NCBI GenBank assembly: GCA_904066235.2
Contig: CAJFCV020000006.1
Coordinates: 3,534,001-3,598,000, forward strand
Length of the DNA: 64,000 bases
Direction of reading: 5' to 3'
Source of the DNA: Bursaphelenchus xylophilus
Taxonomy: Eukaryota > Nematoda > Chromadorea > Rhabditida > Aphelenchoididae
In this document: one piece after another, positions 23,866 to 34,955 of the stretch
How the letters are laid out: every line of letters starts with the position of its first letter
Numbering within the stretch: position 1 is the first letter of the stretch
Program-made: the position numbers and the translations under genes
Notes under the pieces: model-generated
What the model saw: only the letters and a program-made list of their open reading frames with translations
Databases searched by the model: none
What the model was told of the DNA's origin: nothing

Positions 23866-26103
23866 GTTTTCAATCCAAAATCAAGGATTTACATTCCATA
23901 TACTTCCATTTTGCTTAACAACACATATTTATAACTCGTTTCTCTCAAAAAAATGAGCTCATAATCTTTTTCGCGTTGAAAATCCTTCAAAACAACAATA
24001 GCATCGAATTTTTGAAAAAAACAAAATAAGTCAAGATACTAAACAAACAAATTCAGAGGAAAAAACAATAGTCCATGATTTTTCCAGCAGGTTATAGGGA
24101 CTTCAAGCAGGTTATTCTATCCTTTGTAAGCCGAATTTCCCCCAAAAAAACTTGACCAGCTCTATTTTTTATTGAAATTTCGGTTTCAAACTGCGCACAA
24201 AAAAGTGGAGCGCGGATTTGAGTGGTGGGTAAAACGGGATTACCTCGGCTGTAAACTGGCCATGTAAACAAATGAAAAGGTTCGGAGAGAAGGGAGGAGA
24301 TTGGAATGCAAGGAATTTATGGCCGAGATTTGAGTAGCCTGAGGGGTTGGAGAGATATGAGTGAAGGTAAGGTTCGTGATATACAGTGAAACAGGATCTA
24401 AACCCCAATATAGGCGGAGGGACTTTGATTTGACGTGACAAAAGAGCTAGTTATTATAAATCAATTTTTTTACTATAGAAGCAATGAATAATACTAGCGA
24501 AATTCTAAAGGTATGGTGTTCAGATTTAAGTGTAGGTTGTTACAACATGAGACTAGGACTTTTTTCTTACTTGTTAGACATATTTGAGACTTCTAGCTGC
24601 CGATTAGAAAGTACCATCAAGATTTTACGAGCAAAACTATTCTAAAAATAATCTTGGAGGCCATTGGGATGACAATTTTTCGCAATTTTTTTCCAGTTTC
24701 TATAAGTTACTCTGGCCTAGAGGGATTGATAAAACGGCCTGTAAAATCTACACGGTATGTTTTAAAAGCATAAAACATCTTTGTCTAACGTTTACAGCCA
24801 CCATTAGTTGCCGCTTTTAAATTGGTCAACAATTTGCGTGCAACTGCCATAAAAAACACGAATCCACGCAGAACTTCTTCCCCGTCAAGAATCGAAATGC
24901 ATATCCATAAAGTCGAATGTTGTCGATCCAAAAAATGGAAGTGAGAACTCCCGCAATCCGTAATTATAAGCGCTTATGAGGTAATAAGCTGGAAAAAGAC
25001 TTGACTCCATCCCCCACAAACAAAATTGTTCCGGAGTCGATCGTCGCAAAAAAATACAAGGCGATTCGAAAAAGGAGAGAAAGTGAGGGAAAGGAGTAAA
25101 CAAAAAATGATCATAAAATTCGTCAAGAGCGGGGAAAAAGGGCTTTGCCTTCAGGCTTGTGACAAAGATATGCTAAATAACATTGGGGGAAAAGGAAGAT
25201 CAAAAATTGGAGGAGGTTTGTAGTTTTTGGAGTGCAGAAGAGAATATGGACTACGAATTTGAAAATGACAAAAAATTTGATGACTGAAAAAAATCATAAC
25301 GTTAGCTTCTAACCGGCGCTTTGCAGAAACGGCCATGAGGTTTTGGCCAAAATAAGACAAAAAACAACTTCTTTTGGATTTCCAGGCAAACGCTTATTTC
25401 TGTTGGTCATCGTATTAGCAACAATAGTGCAAAAACTTTTTGCCTCCAGAATTTATCAACAAATCTGAGTAAAAAACATTCTTTCTATAAAAAAACTTTC
25501 TTGAACAAAAAATTTTTATCCTTTCTATACAAAATTATGCTTTAAAAGTCTCACAATGTCCCACAAAGGCTCTAAGATTAGTCAACAACATCAGAACATC
25601 TACAGAAAGCCGGATTATGCAACAAAAAATCCTAAAATCATCATTTTGGAAGCACCCCTTTCGATCGTCGTAAACATTTCCGTAAACCCGAAACAAGACC
25701 CTCAGGAAACGATTCCTTGTCAAGGCGCATTCTTCGTCTTTTTTAACTCCGTTATCAGTTATAAAATGAAATTTCTCTGGGCTTTTCGCTGAGAATTGTG
25801 CAAACAAAGATGTTGAGGATGGATTTTCCAGGCCAAAAGATTATCAGAGAAAAAAAACAAAAAAAAATGATGAAGCAGGATATAATCTTCAAGCTGTAAC
25901 AGTTCTTCCAAAGGAGAAGTAGGCCAAGAATTACCGGAAAATTCAATAAATCAGATAAATTATGATATTATATACTATAAAACTGGATAAAAAGCGCTTA
26001 ACATATCTTGTGATACCTCTTTTTTATTCAGAATACAAAATATTACGATTCCATTGATTTTGCACGTTTTCCCATCGAATTCCGACTTCAAATCCGGCTG
26101 AAA
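23866..26103. other. Intergenic, no supported gene
   Basis: The stretch is AT-rich with a GC-richer block at about 24170-24440. An open frame on the minus strand at about 25535-25800 has a possible acceptor before it but no partner exon in phase, so it is not called as a gene. Confidence 0.45.
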
Positions 26104-26313
26104 CTAAAAAACCCATAATTTTTGTGACACTTCGTCAAAATCTTCAACGAAACGCAACAGCTGCGCGGAATCGGAGAAAACGAACGGGAATTGCCTCGAG
26201 AGATTCTCATTCAAATCATCGCTGGTGTGGAGTTCAGTGACTCCCATTTTTTTCGATTTTTTTGGGACTTCTAACGTAATTTCACCTCGCGGGTCATGGA
26301 GGTGACGGGACAT
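26104..26313 (-). CDS. Small unrecognised ORF, divergent from the LDLa gene
   Basis: A 69-aa frame from a true ATG (MSRHLHDPRGEITLEV...) to TAG. The composition is protein-like, with a basic KKSKK cluster and an amphipathic Leu/Phe-rich half. It could be a complete small gene or the first exon of a longer one. Its ATG lies inside the proposed first exon of the plus-strand LDLa gene, a 17-bp overlap. That is awkward and means one of the two starts may be wrong. I do not recognise the product. Confidence 0.35.
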   Translation of the reverse strand: MSRHLHDPRGEITLEVPKKSKKMGVTELHTSDDLNENLSRQFPFVFSDSAQLLRFVEDFDEVSQKLWVF

Positions 26314-29189
26314 GCTAATATATCACGAACGAAGGGAACCTGGACGCCAAATCGCCATCGTGTCAGGTAAGGATCGCAAATTTGAGGGGTTTAGAGGGAT
26401 TTTTTGGCTTTTTTCGGTTTTATTGGATCTTATCCTTGTTTTTCTGGAAGTTTCACAGGTTGTATCAGGTGCGAGAAGGAGTCTGCGGACAACTTTTGCG
26501 GATTTAATCGAGTTTTCTGCGATTTCTTCCAGTTTTTGAATATGATCCTAGTTGATGTCTAGTTTAATATCGTCCTATGTGTAAGGAGTTGTTTTTTGCT
26601 TCGCAAAAATGTAAGAGACTTTTAGGTGATTTTAAGGATAACTTGGCCGAGATTTACAGTTATTTTTGAAATTGTATGTTATCTATGGCCGAAAAACAAA
26701 GGAAACAAAAATTGAAAGGTTATAGAAGGAATAAGATCGATATTTCTGCTCAGCGGCTATATTATACAATTTTGCACAAGAAACCAGCCGGACAGACCAA
26801 AATTTAGACGTATTCTCCATTTTTTTTAAATATTATACTTGCTCTGACACCTAAAATAATTTCAGGTTTCAAGATGAACAGCAAGAAGGAGGTTGTTGGG
26901 CCTGGTTTGTGGATAAGTGTGATGCCTTCCGTTCGGTGCTTTCTAACACATTCTGCGCCTGCTTTGAGGCCATCCCATCGATTGGGCTCATGATCTTGGC
27001 ATTGATCCTGCTCTTCATTCTGCTTGGTTCCATTCCATTGGCAGTCTTTCTGACCTACATGGCACCAGAAGCGCAGTTGTCCGAACCTCCAACACAAAGT
27101 GTGCCCATGATTCGACCGACGAATTCGGTCTGGCCAGCCGAATTTGACAGTTTATTTGATGACGCGCAGATTATAAGGTCAAGTAGTCTGGTGCCGAAGA
27201 ACATTTCCAGTTGCACTGGGTTTGGATTTGCTTGTACGAGCCATCCGGTGAGTATTTTTGATTTTCTTTGTTGGTTTTTAGATACTTCTTATATTCCACT
27301 TGAAATCCAAAGAAAATCTTCATGTTTCTTCTCTTTAGGACATGGTTATTGGCACGCATCAACGTTGTGATGGTTATACTGACTGCCCTGATGGTTCGGA
27401 TGAATACGATTGCCGAGGTAAAGGGTTTATTTCCGTTTTTATCTGATTTTAGAATGCCACACCAGCTTCTCATGCGCTGTTTATGGATCATCTAACCGCA
27501 AAGTCTGTCTTCGAGGAGATGCATTGTGCGATGGGCATTACCAGTGTGCGAACAATGAGGATGAACACATGTTCTGCTGTAAGCTTACGTAATTTCTGTT
27601 TTTAATCATGGATAATATGAATTTTGCTGATTAAGGTCTCGAAAATAGGTATAATTCGATTTCTTTTGCAGCCCGAACTTGCGAAAACACAGAGTACGAG
27701 TGTGCCAGTAAAGATCGATGCATTCCGAACGAGTTCAAATGCGATGGAGATGCTCATTGCCCTGACGAAGACGATGAAAAGAGTTGTTCAGCATGCAACA
27801 ATGGCGCCAAATTGTGTGCTCCCACGGGAGTGTGCCTTCCGAAATGGAAATTGTGCAACGGAGTCGTGGATTGCCCCGATTTCAGCGATGAACTGGCAAG
27901 TATAATATATTTTCTTTTTTGTTATTTAGGTGTTTTGCGTCTTCTTGAGGTATAATGGAAGATTGTTTGTAGGAATGCGACTGCAGAAGTTGCTCCGGAT
28001 CCGACAAGGCACTTTGTAATGGCGAACAGAAGATGTGCATCAAGAAGTCCGAAGTTTGCGATAACATTCAACATTGTCCCAGAGGAGAAGATGAACAAAA
28101 GTGCCCTGGATCGTGCTCTGCCTCCAGGACCTTGGACGAGTTTGTTGATCGAGTTCGACGACAGACCGCGTCCAAAAAAGGTAATTTTTTATGTTATACT
28201 AGACATTTTTTTGAAATTTAGGTGGCTTTTGACCTGTTTATTCCTTCACAGAAGGATTAATGTATATTACTTTAGTCCGAAAGGTCCGAGATATCGAAGG
28301 AAGCGAAATCGAGTTCTCAGGAAGCGGATCGGGATCAGGGGAAGCAAGCGGAGAAGGAAATGAGTCGGCTGAAACGTCAGAAGAGTACAAACAAGCTCGA
28401 TTCCGGGATACCGATGGCACCGAATTCCGCCAAGAAGATTTCGAACCAGCTCCGACGGAAGTGGTCGCTATGGAAATGATTACGTGCGCGGATAACAAAA
28501 CCTATAACTGGAAGTACGCCTGCTCCGGACATTTCCCACAATGCGATGGAAAATGCAAAACGTGCAATGAGGAATTGGCTTTCACCTGTAAAACCGGCGA
28601 CAGATGCATTCATCGAGGATATGTAAGATTTTTTATATTGTACTTGATGTTTAGGCAAGGAAGACCAATAACTTTGGATGTGACACATATTTGATGACGG
28701 AATGAAGCTAAATCTTTCTTATTTGGCTCGTTTCAGGTCTGTGACGGTACCTCGCAATGTGAAGACGGATCGGATGAAAAAGATTGCACTTGCCCACCGA
28801 ATTCGTTGACTTGTCAAATGCCTTCCATGGACGGGAAAAAGAAGTGTCTCGCCGATTCACAACGCTGCGATGGCTTCAGAGACTGTCCGGATGGCGGGGA
28901 TGAGAAGAACTGCGAAGAGTGCGCCGGATCCGCCATCCTTTGCAAAGCCGATAAGAAGTGCATTCCGTCGATTGCACGGTGCGACGGAGTTGAACAATGC
29001 ACGGATGGACAAGATGAAGCCAATTGCACTTGTGCCGAATGCCAACTCCATCCCTACTCGATGTATATGTGCGAACGGGGAGAGCGCTGCTTCCGAACCG
29101 GTCAAGTTTGCGCTCCATACACGAGGTGCCCGGATCCGACCAAGATGGATAAATTATACTGTGCGACGAGGAATCGGCCTTACTTCTAG
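26296..29189 (+). CDS. Type II membrane protein with nine LDL-receptor class A modules and a Ser-Gly linker
   Basis: Eight exons in phase: 26296-26366, 26866-27247, 27339-27417, 27453-27578, 27672-27895, 27973-28180, 28252-28622, 28737-29189, about 637 aa. A cytoplasmic N-terminus of about 50 residues with several Cys precedes one hydrophobic span (LMILALILLFILLGSIPLAV). The rest is extracellular: nine LDLa modules, five before and four after a linker. Most carry the Ca-binding C-D-G...D-E pattern; the last has lost its acidic residues. The linker contains SGSGSGSGEASGEG beside acidic residues, a typical glycosaminoglycan attachment context, and a possible furin site (RVRR). The intron after exon 5 has a GC donor (ctg|gcaagt). 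Exon 7 could also start at 28276, in frame. LDLa modules bind ligands and calcium; the ligand here is unknown. The start is inferred from phase. Confidence 0.88.
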
Positions 29190-29583
29190 GCCACTTTTTT
29201 GTTGTTAGATTGTTCAATCGTTGTAGGTAGTTGATCTCGATCTCATCCATGATCTTTTTAGGCCCGAAAATTTAACTTTTATCTAGTCCGGTAGTCTTAT
29301 ACTCACATAATTTTGTATTATAATAGCAACTTTGTAAATTGTCATAGTTTTTTAGATTTCTTTGTATTTTTTCAAGTTAATTCTATTTCATTCCTAACAT
29401 ATTTGCCAAGTAAATACTAATTAAACACATTGGGATTGGAAGATTATTGAATTTTTAGTGATTCGGTGGTCAAGGTGAAAATAAATTCGAACTTTTGGAA
29501 TAAAAATTTGCGTGATTTTGAAATTACAGTAGTTTGACAATTTACCCGCCGAATTTCGGCTCATTACTGACTCTCGACTGACT

Positions 29584-30339
29584 ATGGATTGGTCGTTCAA
29601 CCCCTCGGATCTGATCCTTTCCATCCTGATTGCTGGACTCGCCTCCATCGGAGTGCTCTGGAATTGTGCCCGCAGAGACAGAGGTGAGCCGGAAAATTCC
29701 GTGATTAGTCCCTCTAGGTCTTCAGCCTCAAGAAAAGAAGAAGAAAAATGCCAGTAAAGAGAAGAAACAATCCAAGAAAGGCTCCACGGAGCAAGCTTCC
29801 TCGCAAAGTATCGGTGAGAGGGTCCGATCGGAGGAAAGTAAGTGATTTTTGGGACGAAGATCGAATGTAAATTACTGTAGAATTCTTGGTAACCATAATT
29901 TTTTAAAAATTCCGAATTTTTAAGCCGAAAATTTGAAATTTTTATATTATCCATGAAACAAAGGGACAAATATTTTTTGCATTTCCTTGAAACATTATGA
30001 TTGCATATCCATCGATATGTCCGACTAGTGTTGGAAGACCGATTTTACACTATACCGACCCCTTTTCAGAGCCTCACAAGGTCCCTCCTGCTCATGGTCA
30101 TCCAAAAACTCACACCGATGGAGAGCTGAGCACAGCCAAAGAAATCGATTTCTTATATCCGGTCGACAGCAAAGATCATGTAAGCTAGACCTGCAAGATC
30201 TTATCAATCGCAATTTTAGTTGTACATGGACGAAAGCACCTTGCATCATGTGTCATCGCTGGAGCCGGACAATGAGACTTCGATGATGGTCCGATCGCAT
30301 GCTCGCATAAGGGATACGGACATTCTGACTTCAACTTGA
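29584..30339 (+). CDS. Small single-pass membrane protein
   Basis: Four exons in phase (29584-29683, 29718-29837, 30070-30179, 30220-30339) encode 149 aa. The N-terminus is short and followed at once by a hydrophobic segment (LILSILIAGLASIGVLW), so a signal-anchor with a cytoplasmic C-terminus fits. A Lys-rich stretch (QEKKKKNASKEKKQSKK) follows, then a His/Pro-rich part and an acidic C-terminus. The gene begins about 400 bases after the LDLa gene stop on the same strand. I do not recognise a family. Confidence 0.8.
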
Positions 30340-30505
30340 CAAATTTTTGTTATAAATTTTTGACTGACTTTTCGTTCGTATTGTATTATAGAGTGCTTTA
30401 TTTTTATTGACTTAATTTTTTTGACATTTAGCTCAATCTTTAAAAAATCAATAGCGAAAATTTAAAAAATCAATAGTGTATGTAAATAATAGGGCGCTCG
30501 CATCT

Positions 30506-30562
30506 TGGGCGCAGCTCGAAAACAAGATGAGCTGCGAAAATTTGTTTTTCGAGCTGCGCCCA
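30506..30562. repeat. GC-rich hairpin (inverted repeat)
   Basis: TGGGCGCAGCTCGAAAACAA is followed after a short loop by its near-perfect inverse ending in CGAGCTGCGCCCA. The stem is about 20 bp, and part of it (GAGCTGCG) recurs in the loop. Just downstream of the small membrane protein gene, it could be a 3'-end structure or a tiny mobile remnant. Confidence 0.7.
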
Positions 30563-31521
30563 TCATTTTCAGCAAACTTTCAGTTAGCGCATTGGCAGTC
30601 CTGTTTAGGTATTTTTCTAATTAGTCGTTCCAAGAACATTCGTATTAGCCCACATTCATTAATTTTTCATTAGTCAGTTCATTTAAATTGGGCCTTAAAT
30701 TTTGTGACATTTCGTTCAATTTACGAAAAATCAATATGGACACTTCGTTACATGCAGAATTTTTCTCGGAATTTCAAGAAAAATGCAAATCAGCCCACGC
30801 ATTCGTAAGTCAAGGTGTTCCATAATGGACTTACGGTATCGAAAATTCCAGAACAAAGTCGACTTTCACGTCCCGCCGCGAAAATGTCTATCCCGCTTGG
30901 CGCCAACCCACTTCTTTTATTTATTTTTTGGGAACAAAATTTTGTTTTTTCATGCACCTCTAAAAATAGCCCTTTGGGTCATATGATTTATGGAGAAATA
31001 GTAATTAGTTTGTTTTTTAGATCCAGCCGCAAGTTTCCATTTGCTTTTTTTCTGCAAGATTTGGGTGCTTGTACCGAAAAGATTGTAAATTTCCGCTCTT
31101 TTCCACTTTACTCTGTCCCGCTCTTTTTGGTTTTTACGAGTTTTCAGCTGGAAAACAAATTTTAAAGCGAATAAATTAATTTATATTTAAGTAGGTGCGT
31201 TCAAACCCTTTTTTTTGATATTGAATTTCGAATTTTCCGCTTGAATAAAATACCAAATAAGGCGGGAATTTGACTGAAAAAGTAGAGGCATTGTTAATAC
31301 GGCGTGTTTAGAAGAATAAAAAGGGTCTTTTACTTTTTTTATATTATTTTAGGTACAAAAATGACGGACTAAAAAATTTATTTTTTGCTGTTGTATTTAT
31401 ATTTATTTCGCTTATTTTCCAACTCCACTCTAATTTAATTTATCAATTGTTCAGAAAATACCGCTTTTATTATCGGTTAGTTTTTCATTTTGCACATGAC
31501 ATCTAATGGGTATTATTTTAC

Positions 31522-31523
31522 AG
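31522..31523 (+). promoter_or_regulatory. Splice acceptor just upstream of the ubc-9 start
   Basis: tattattttacag ends 7 nt before the ubc-9 ATG. No upstream coding exon is needed, so this is a likely trans-splice (SL) acceptor or the end of a 5'-UTR intron. Confidence 0.55.
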
Positions 31524-31530
31524 ACAGACC

Positions 31531-32243
31531 ATGGCGAGTTTGGCCGCTCAGCGTCTGGCAGAAGAGAGGAAAATGTGGCGTCGTGATCATCCCTTCGGAT
31601 TCATTGCAACGCCAGCAAAGAATGCGGATGGGACGTTAAATTTATTCCAATGGGATTGTGCTATTCCAGGCAAAACTGGAACGATCTGGGAGGGTGGACT
31701 ATACACAGTAAGTTGGTTTTATCCTTTTTGTTTGGCTTTTAGATTCTTCAGAGGTCCTATTCGATTGATTACGAATCCTTTCAACGAATTTATCGCAAAT
31801 TTTTATATTGTTTTAGGTATAAAACCCATTTCTTTTCTGATTTTAGCTAAGAATGACCTTCCGTGAGGAGTATCCAGCAACACCGCCGAAATGTCGGTTT
31901 GATCCTCCATTATTCCACCCCAACGTTTATCCATCGGGCACAGTTTGTCTATCATTGTTGGATGAAAACAAAGATTGGCGTCCATCGATCTCCGTGAAAC
32001 AATTACTAGTAGGAATTCAGGAATTATTGGATAGTCCAAACCCCGAGGATCCCGCTCAAGCCGATGCTTATCAGACTTTCATCCAGAACAAGTAAGATTT
32101 CACCTTGTTTTCGATAAATAATACATTTTTTAACTGTAACTATGAAAATTAAAATTTTTAGAGAGGAGTACAAGAAACGAGTCCGCAAACAGGCCGCTAC
32201 TTTCGCCGCAGACGTCGTCCTGCGTCAATTTGGAATGGCCTAG
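31531..32243 (+). CDS. ubc-9: SUMO-conjugating enzyme E2 (UBC9)
   Basis: Three exons (31531-31707, 31847-32091, 32162-32243) give 167 aa, the usual UBC9 length. The protein starts [20 protein letters not shown], contains the HPFGF and [13 protein letters not shown] blocks typical of the N-terminal half, and has the E2 signature [18 protein letters not shown] with the catalytic Cys in GTVCLS. The family takes SUMO from the E1 as a thioester and passes it to lysines of targets, often directly at psi-K-x-E sites, mainly in the nucleus. The start is supported by homology and by the acceptor 7 nt upstream. An AATAAA signal lies 100 nt after the stop. Nothing is missing or broken. Confidence 0.97.
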
Positions 32244-32342
32244 CTCCCCGATTGTCTTCCCCATAACTGAATTTCATTTCTTGAATACTTTTATATTCCT
32301 TATAACTGTAATTATTGTCTCTCCTACAATGACTTGGCCCTA

Positions 32343-32348
32343 AATAAA
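32343..32348 (+). terminator. Polyadenylation signal of ubc-9
   Basis: AATAAA lies 100 nt downstream of the ubc-9 stop codon in an AT-rich 3' region with no other gene nearby. Confidence 0.7.
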
Positions 32349-32806
32349 GTCCTGAATGAGCAATTTGTCTTCATAGCGCAGCGATTCTGTTCTCAAGTCT
32401 GTACTTCTTCCATGTTTCATCTTGATCATAATCTTTCCTCGTGAACAAGTATTTATACAATAAATTATCGAGATTTTGTGGTGTAAGTATTTCCACGACT
32501 AAATATGGATGTTGAGGATAAATTATAATTTTCCAAGACTTTCTGTCCAGTTATTTGGGCCAAGTTTGTTCGGTACCCAGGTGATGTACAATACTTCATA
32601 CACGTCTAGAGCACAAAAACAACAATTAACCATGTTTACTATAATAATGTTTTCATAAGTGCACAGACTTTCTTCCCTGCTTACCGCTCACACATCGTGC
32701 GTTTTGTTGTTTTTCCCCTGTTTGTCGTCCATGTTTTCGTACAGTGAAAACTTGAAAGTGCGCTTCGACTTTTGGCGAAAAGTCTACGGACTTTATGAGA
32801 AAACTA

Positions 32807-32991
32807 GCCCTTCCGGAAAGTCGTTGGACTGTTTTTTGGCGTTTGCATTTTGCGGAAAAAGTCAGGGTGCGAGTGACACCCAAAAAAGTTATTGCACGGT
32901 GCAAAAAGCAAGGATTTGCATAGTGCAAAGAGAAGAAAGAAAAATTCTGTTGTTTTCTCGTGATTTCAGTCCGGCGACTTTCCGGAAGGGC
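32807..32991. mobile_element. MITE with GCCCTTCCGGAAAGTCG inverted ends
   Basis: A 185-bp element with inverted ends of about 25 bp (GCCCTTCCGGAAAGTCG...CGACTTTCCGGAAGGGC) and TA on both sides, consistent with a Tc1/mariner-type mover. It has no coding capacity. Confidence 0.8.
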
Positions 32992-32999
32992 TACTATTA

Positions 33000-33144
33000 C
33001 ATGCGCCATAAATTTTTTAGAATCTTTTCGCCGACGTTGCACAGTGCGCCGGGGAAAAAGTGCATGTCACTAGGGCAAAAACGGGAAGTCGCAAAAAAAG
33101 AAGCAACACACTGTGTTAAAATTCTACAGACGTGATGGCGCGAG
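33000..33144. mobile_element. Small TA-flanked MITE (ATGCGCCATAAA ends)
   Basis: A 145-bp element with imperfect inverted ends, TA on each side. It shares the CGCCATAAA end motif and an internal block (GTGCATGTC followed by CTAG) with the element at 44786-44955, so the two belong to one family. Confidence 0.6.
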
Positions 33145-33535
33145 TATATATAATGGTAAAAGCGATAAATGCAATTGAAAAGCCAAATCAAATTGAAACG
33201 TTCTGGAATCCAAATGATTTCCAGAACACTCATAAAATTGTTGCCCTACTTGCTGCAGGAAATTGACCAAGTTTGCCGTCTGAAGTACCCTGCACTTTTT
33301 GACCCAGTTATATTTCCTAACATGCCCAAAATGGACAAGGATTCCACTTTCAAACATACCGTTTCCGTATTCCTCTAATAACGTGTTTTGAGAGCAACCA
33401 AAAATTTTTTTAGGTTTATAAATCCTATTACCATTTACGTCTGGGCTGTTAGACTGTTTGGATGTAACACAAAATGGAAACTAGAACGTAAATTTTCGAA
33501 TTGCCGCTAATCCACTTCCTCAATCACTCCTACTA

Positions 33536-34425
33536 TAGGGTGTCCCATACGTCTTGAGTATTTTTTGGTCTGAAAATGAAAGTCTCATTAATTCTCAAAC
33601 ACCTAAATAAATGAACTCCTTAATGTTTGGTACTGTTAATATTGCCATCAATTACACTTATAAATAGCATAAAAGCCTTAATTAATTACATGAACTTCGG
33701 GAGAATACATGACATTCGTTAATGTCATCAGCTTCTAGGAAGGGCTAGGAAAGTAGTTTCGTTCTTTGGTAAGTGAGGGTGCACATTTGCAATTGCACTT
33801 TTTAATAAATATGCTAAGTACTCTGTTTTTAAATAAACCGTATTTCCTATAGAATTAAGGCTTAGGACGCTCTGCTGCAACCTTTTTGGATCAGACGCCA
33901 TGTTGAATATCATGATTTACATACTTTTGCGTATATCATTTTTAGAGGGTGGTTGCTCAAGTCGCGCCGATATCAGACTGAAAGTAAAATAATATTCTTG
34001 CGTTCTGAATATAGATATAATGGCTACCATGTTCTGAATTACCATTAACCCAAGAAAACCTACAGCCAACACTTTCTAATATTCAAAAATAGGGTCTGAA
34101 AAACATGACTGCAGCAGCTTTCATGTTGGTAATCTAGGGCCCTTGTGCCTCCTATCTCCACGTTTAGTGAGTGTACACATCTAATATTTCAAGGCGTATA
34201 GTCATTTTAAAACCAGCAGGCAAAAATTTTTTAATGCCTAGTACAATATTGGGGCAATGTGGGTAGTAGAAAAATTTTGTGTAGCCTCGTTATAATATGC
34301 TTTAAAAGCGCAATTTCTGAGCTTCAAAACCGTATGTTCAATTTATCTCGAAACCCGTCCCAAAGCTCTCAAGAATTCACAAAAATCGACGACCAAAAAA
34401 TACTCTAGACCTATGGGACACCCTG
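33536..34425. mobile_element. Non-autonomous mariner-like element (AGGGTGTCCCATA ends)
   Basis: An 890-bp element. Inverted ends of about 35 bp begin AGGGTGTCCCATA and run into GAGTATTTTTTGGTC. The first bases (AGGGTGTCCCA) match the ends of the mariner-type element at 38787. No transposase is evident inside. Confidence 0.8.
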
Positions 34426-34955
34426 ATATTTTCTGTTTGGGTTAATTGAAAACGATCCCATTTTTCAAATATAAGCCTTTTGGGAGTTAATGCTAGGCAT
34501 TTAGGGAAAACTCGACGCTTGTCTGCATACTGTCGTAAACAAGTGCGTGAGTAATGCCCTCTCCTCCTCGTCTGGTATAATTTCCCAGAACATCAGCTTT
34601 ATATTCCATATATTAAAAAAAGGGCTTCTGTAGTACTGGCGCACAAAACTTCCCATCTAGCCCGTCTGTCGGTCAGACATGTAGTTTTTTCCCATTAAGT
34701 AAAAGACGGTTCGATCCCATTGGTTTATTCATGCTGTGAATGAATGGTAACGATTTGACCATTTCTAAGTTTTAAGAACTGAATAATTAGCTGAATGAAC
34801 TTGAATTTACAAAATTTTTAAGTTCAAAGATATGCCTTGCACCTTGATGACTTCGCGAACTTGTACTTTCTCGTACTTTTGTCGAGCCATTCCCTAATTT
34901 ATTGTCATTTCAGCAACAATAGTTCATAATAACACAACTACGCCCAATACAGGGT

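Larger units (their letters stand above)
30340..31530. other. Intergenic between two plus-strand genes
   Basis: No coding exon is supported. It contains a GC-rich hairpin at 30506-30562 and otherwise AT-rich filler. Confidence 0.6.
32244..34955. other. Intergenic, filled mainly by three non-autonomous transposons
   Basis: No gene is supported. The long plus-strand open frame at about 32659-33135 crosses two small inverted-repeat elements and is not considered coding. Confidence 0.6.

Noticed and set aside
25535..25807. 90-aa minus-strand open frame with an upstream acceptor
   Set aside because: The acceptor needs a phase-1 partner exon that I could not find; the ORF 26104-26313 has no donor in that phase.
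32659..33135. 158-aa plus-strand open frame
   Set aside because: It runs across two inverted-repeat MITEs and lacks any recognisable domain.
34690..34715. B-box-like GGTTCGATCCC suggesting a tRNA
   Set aside because: No matching A box, anticodon arm or acceptor stem could be found around it.
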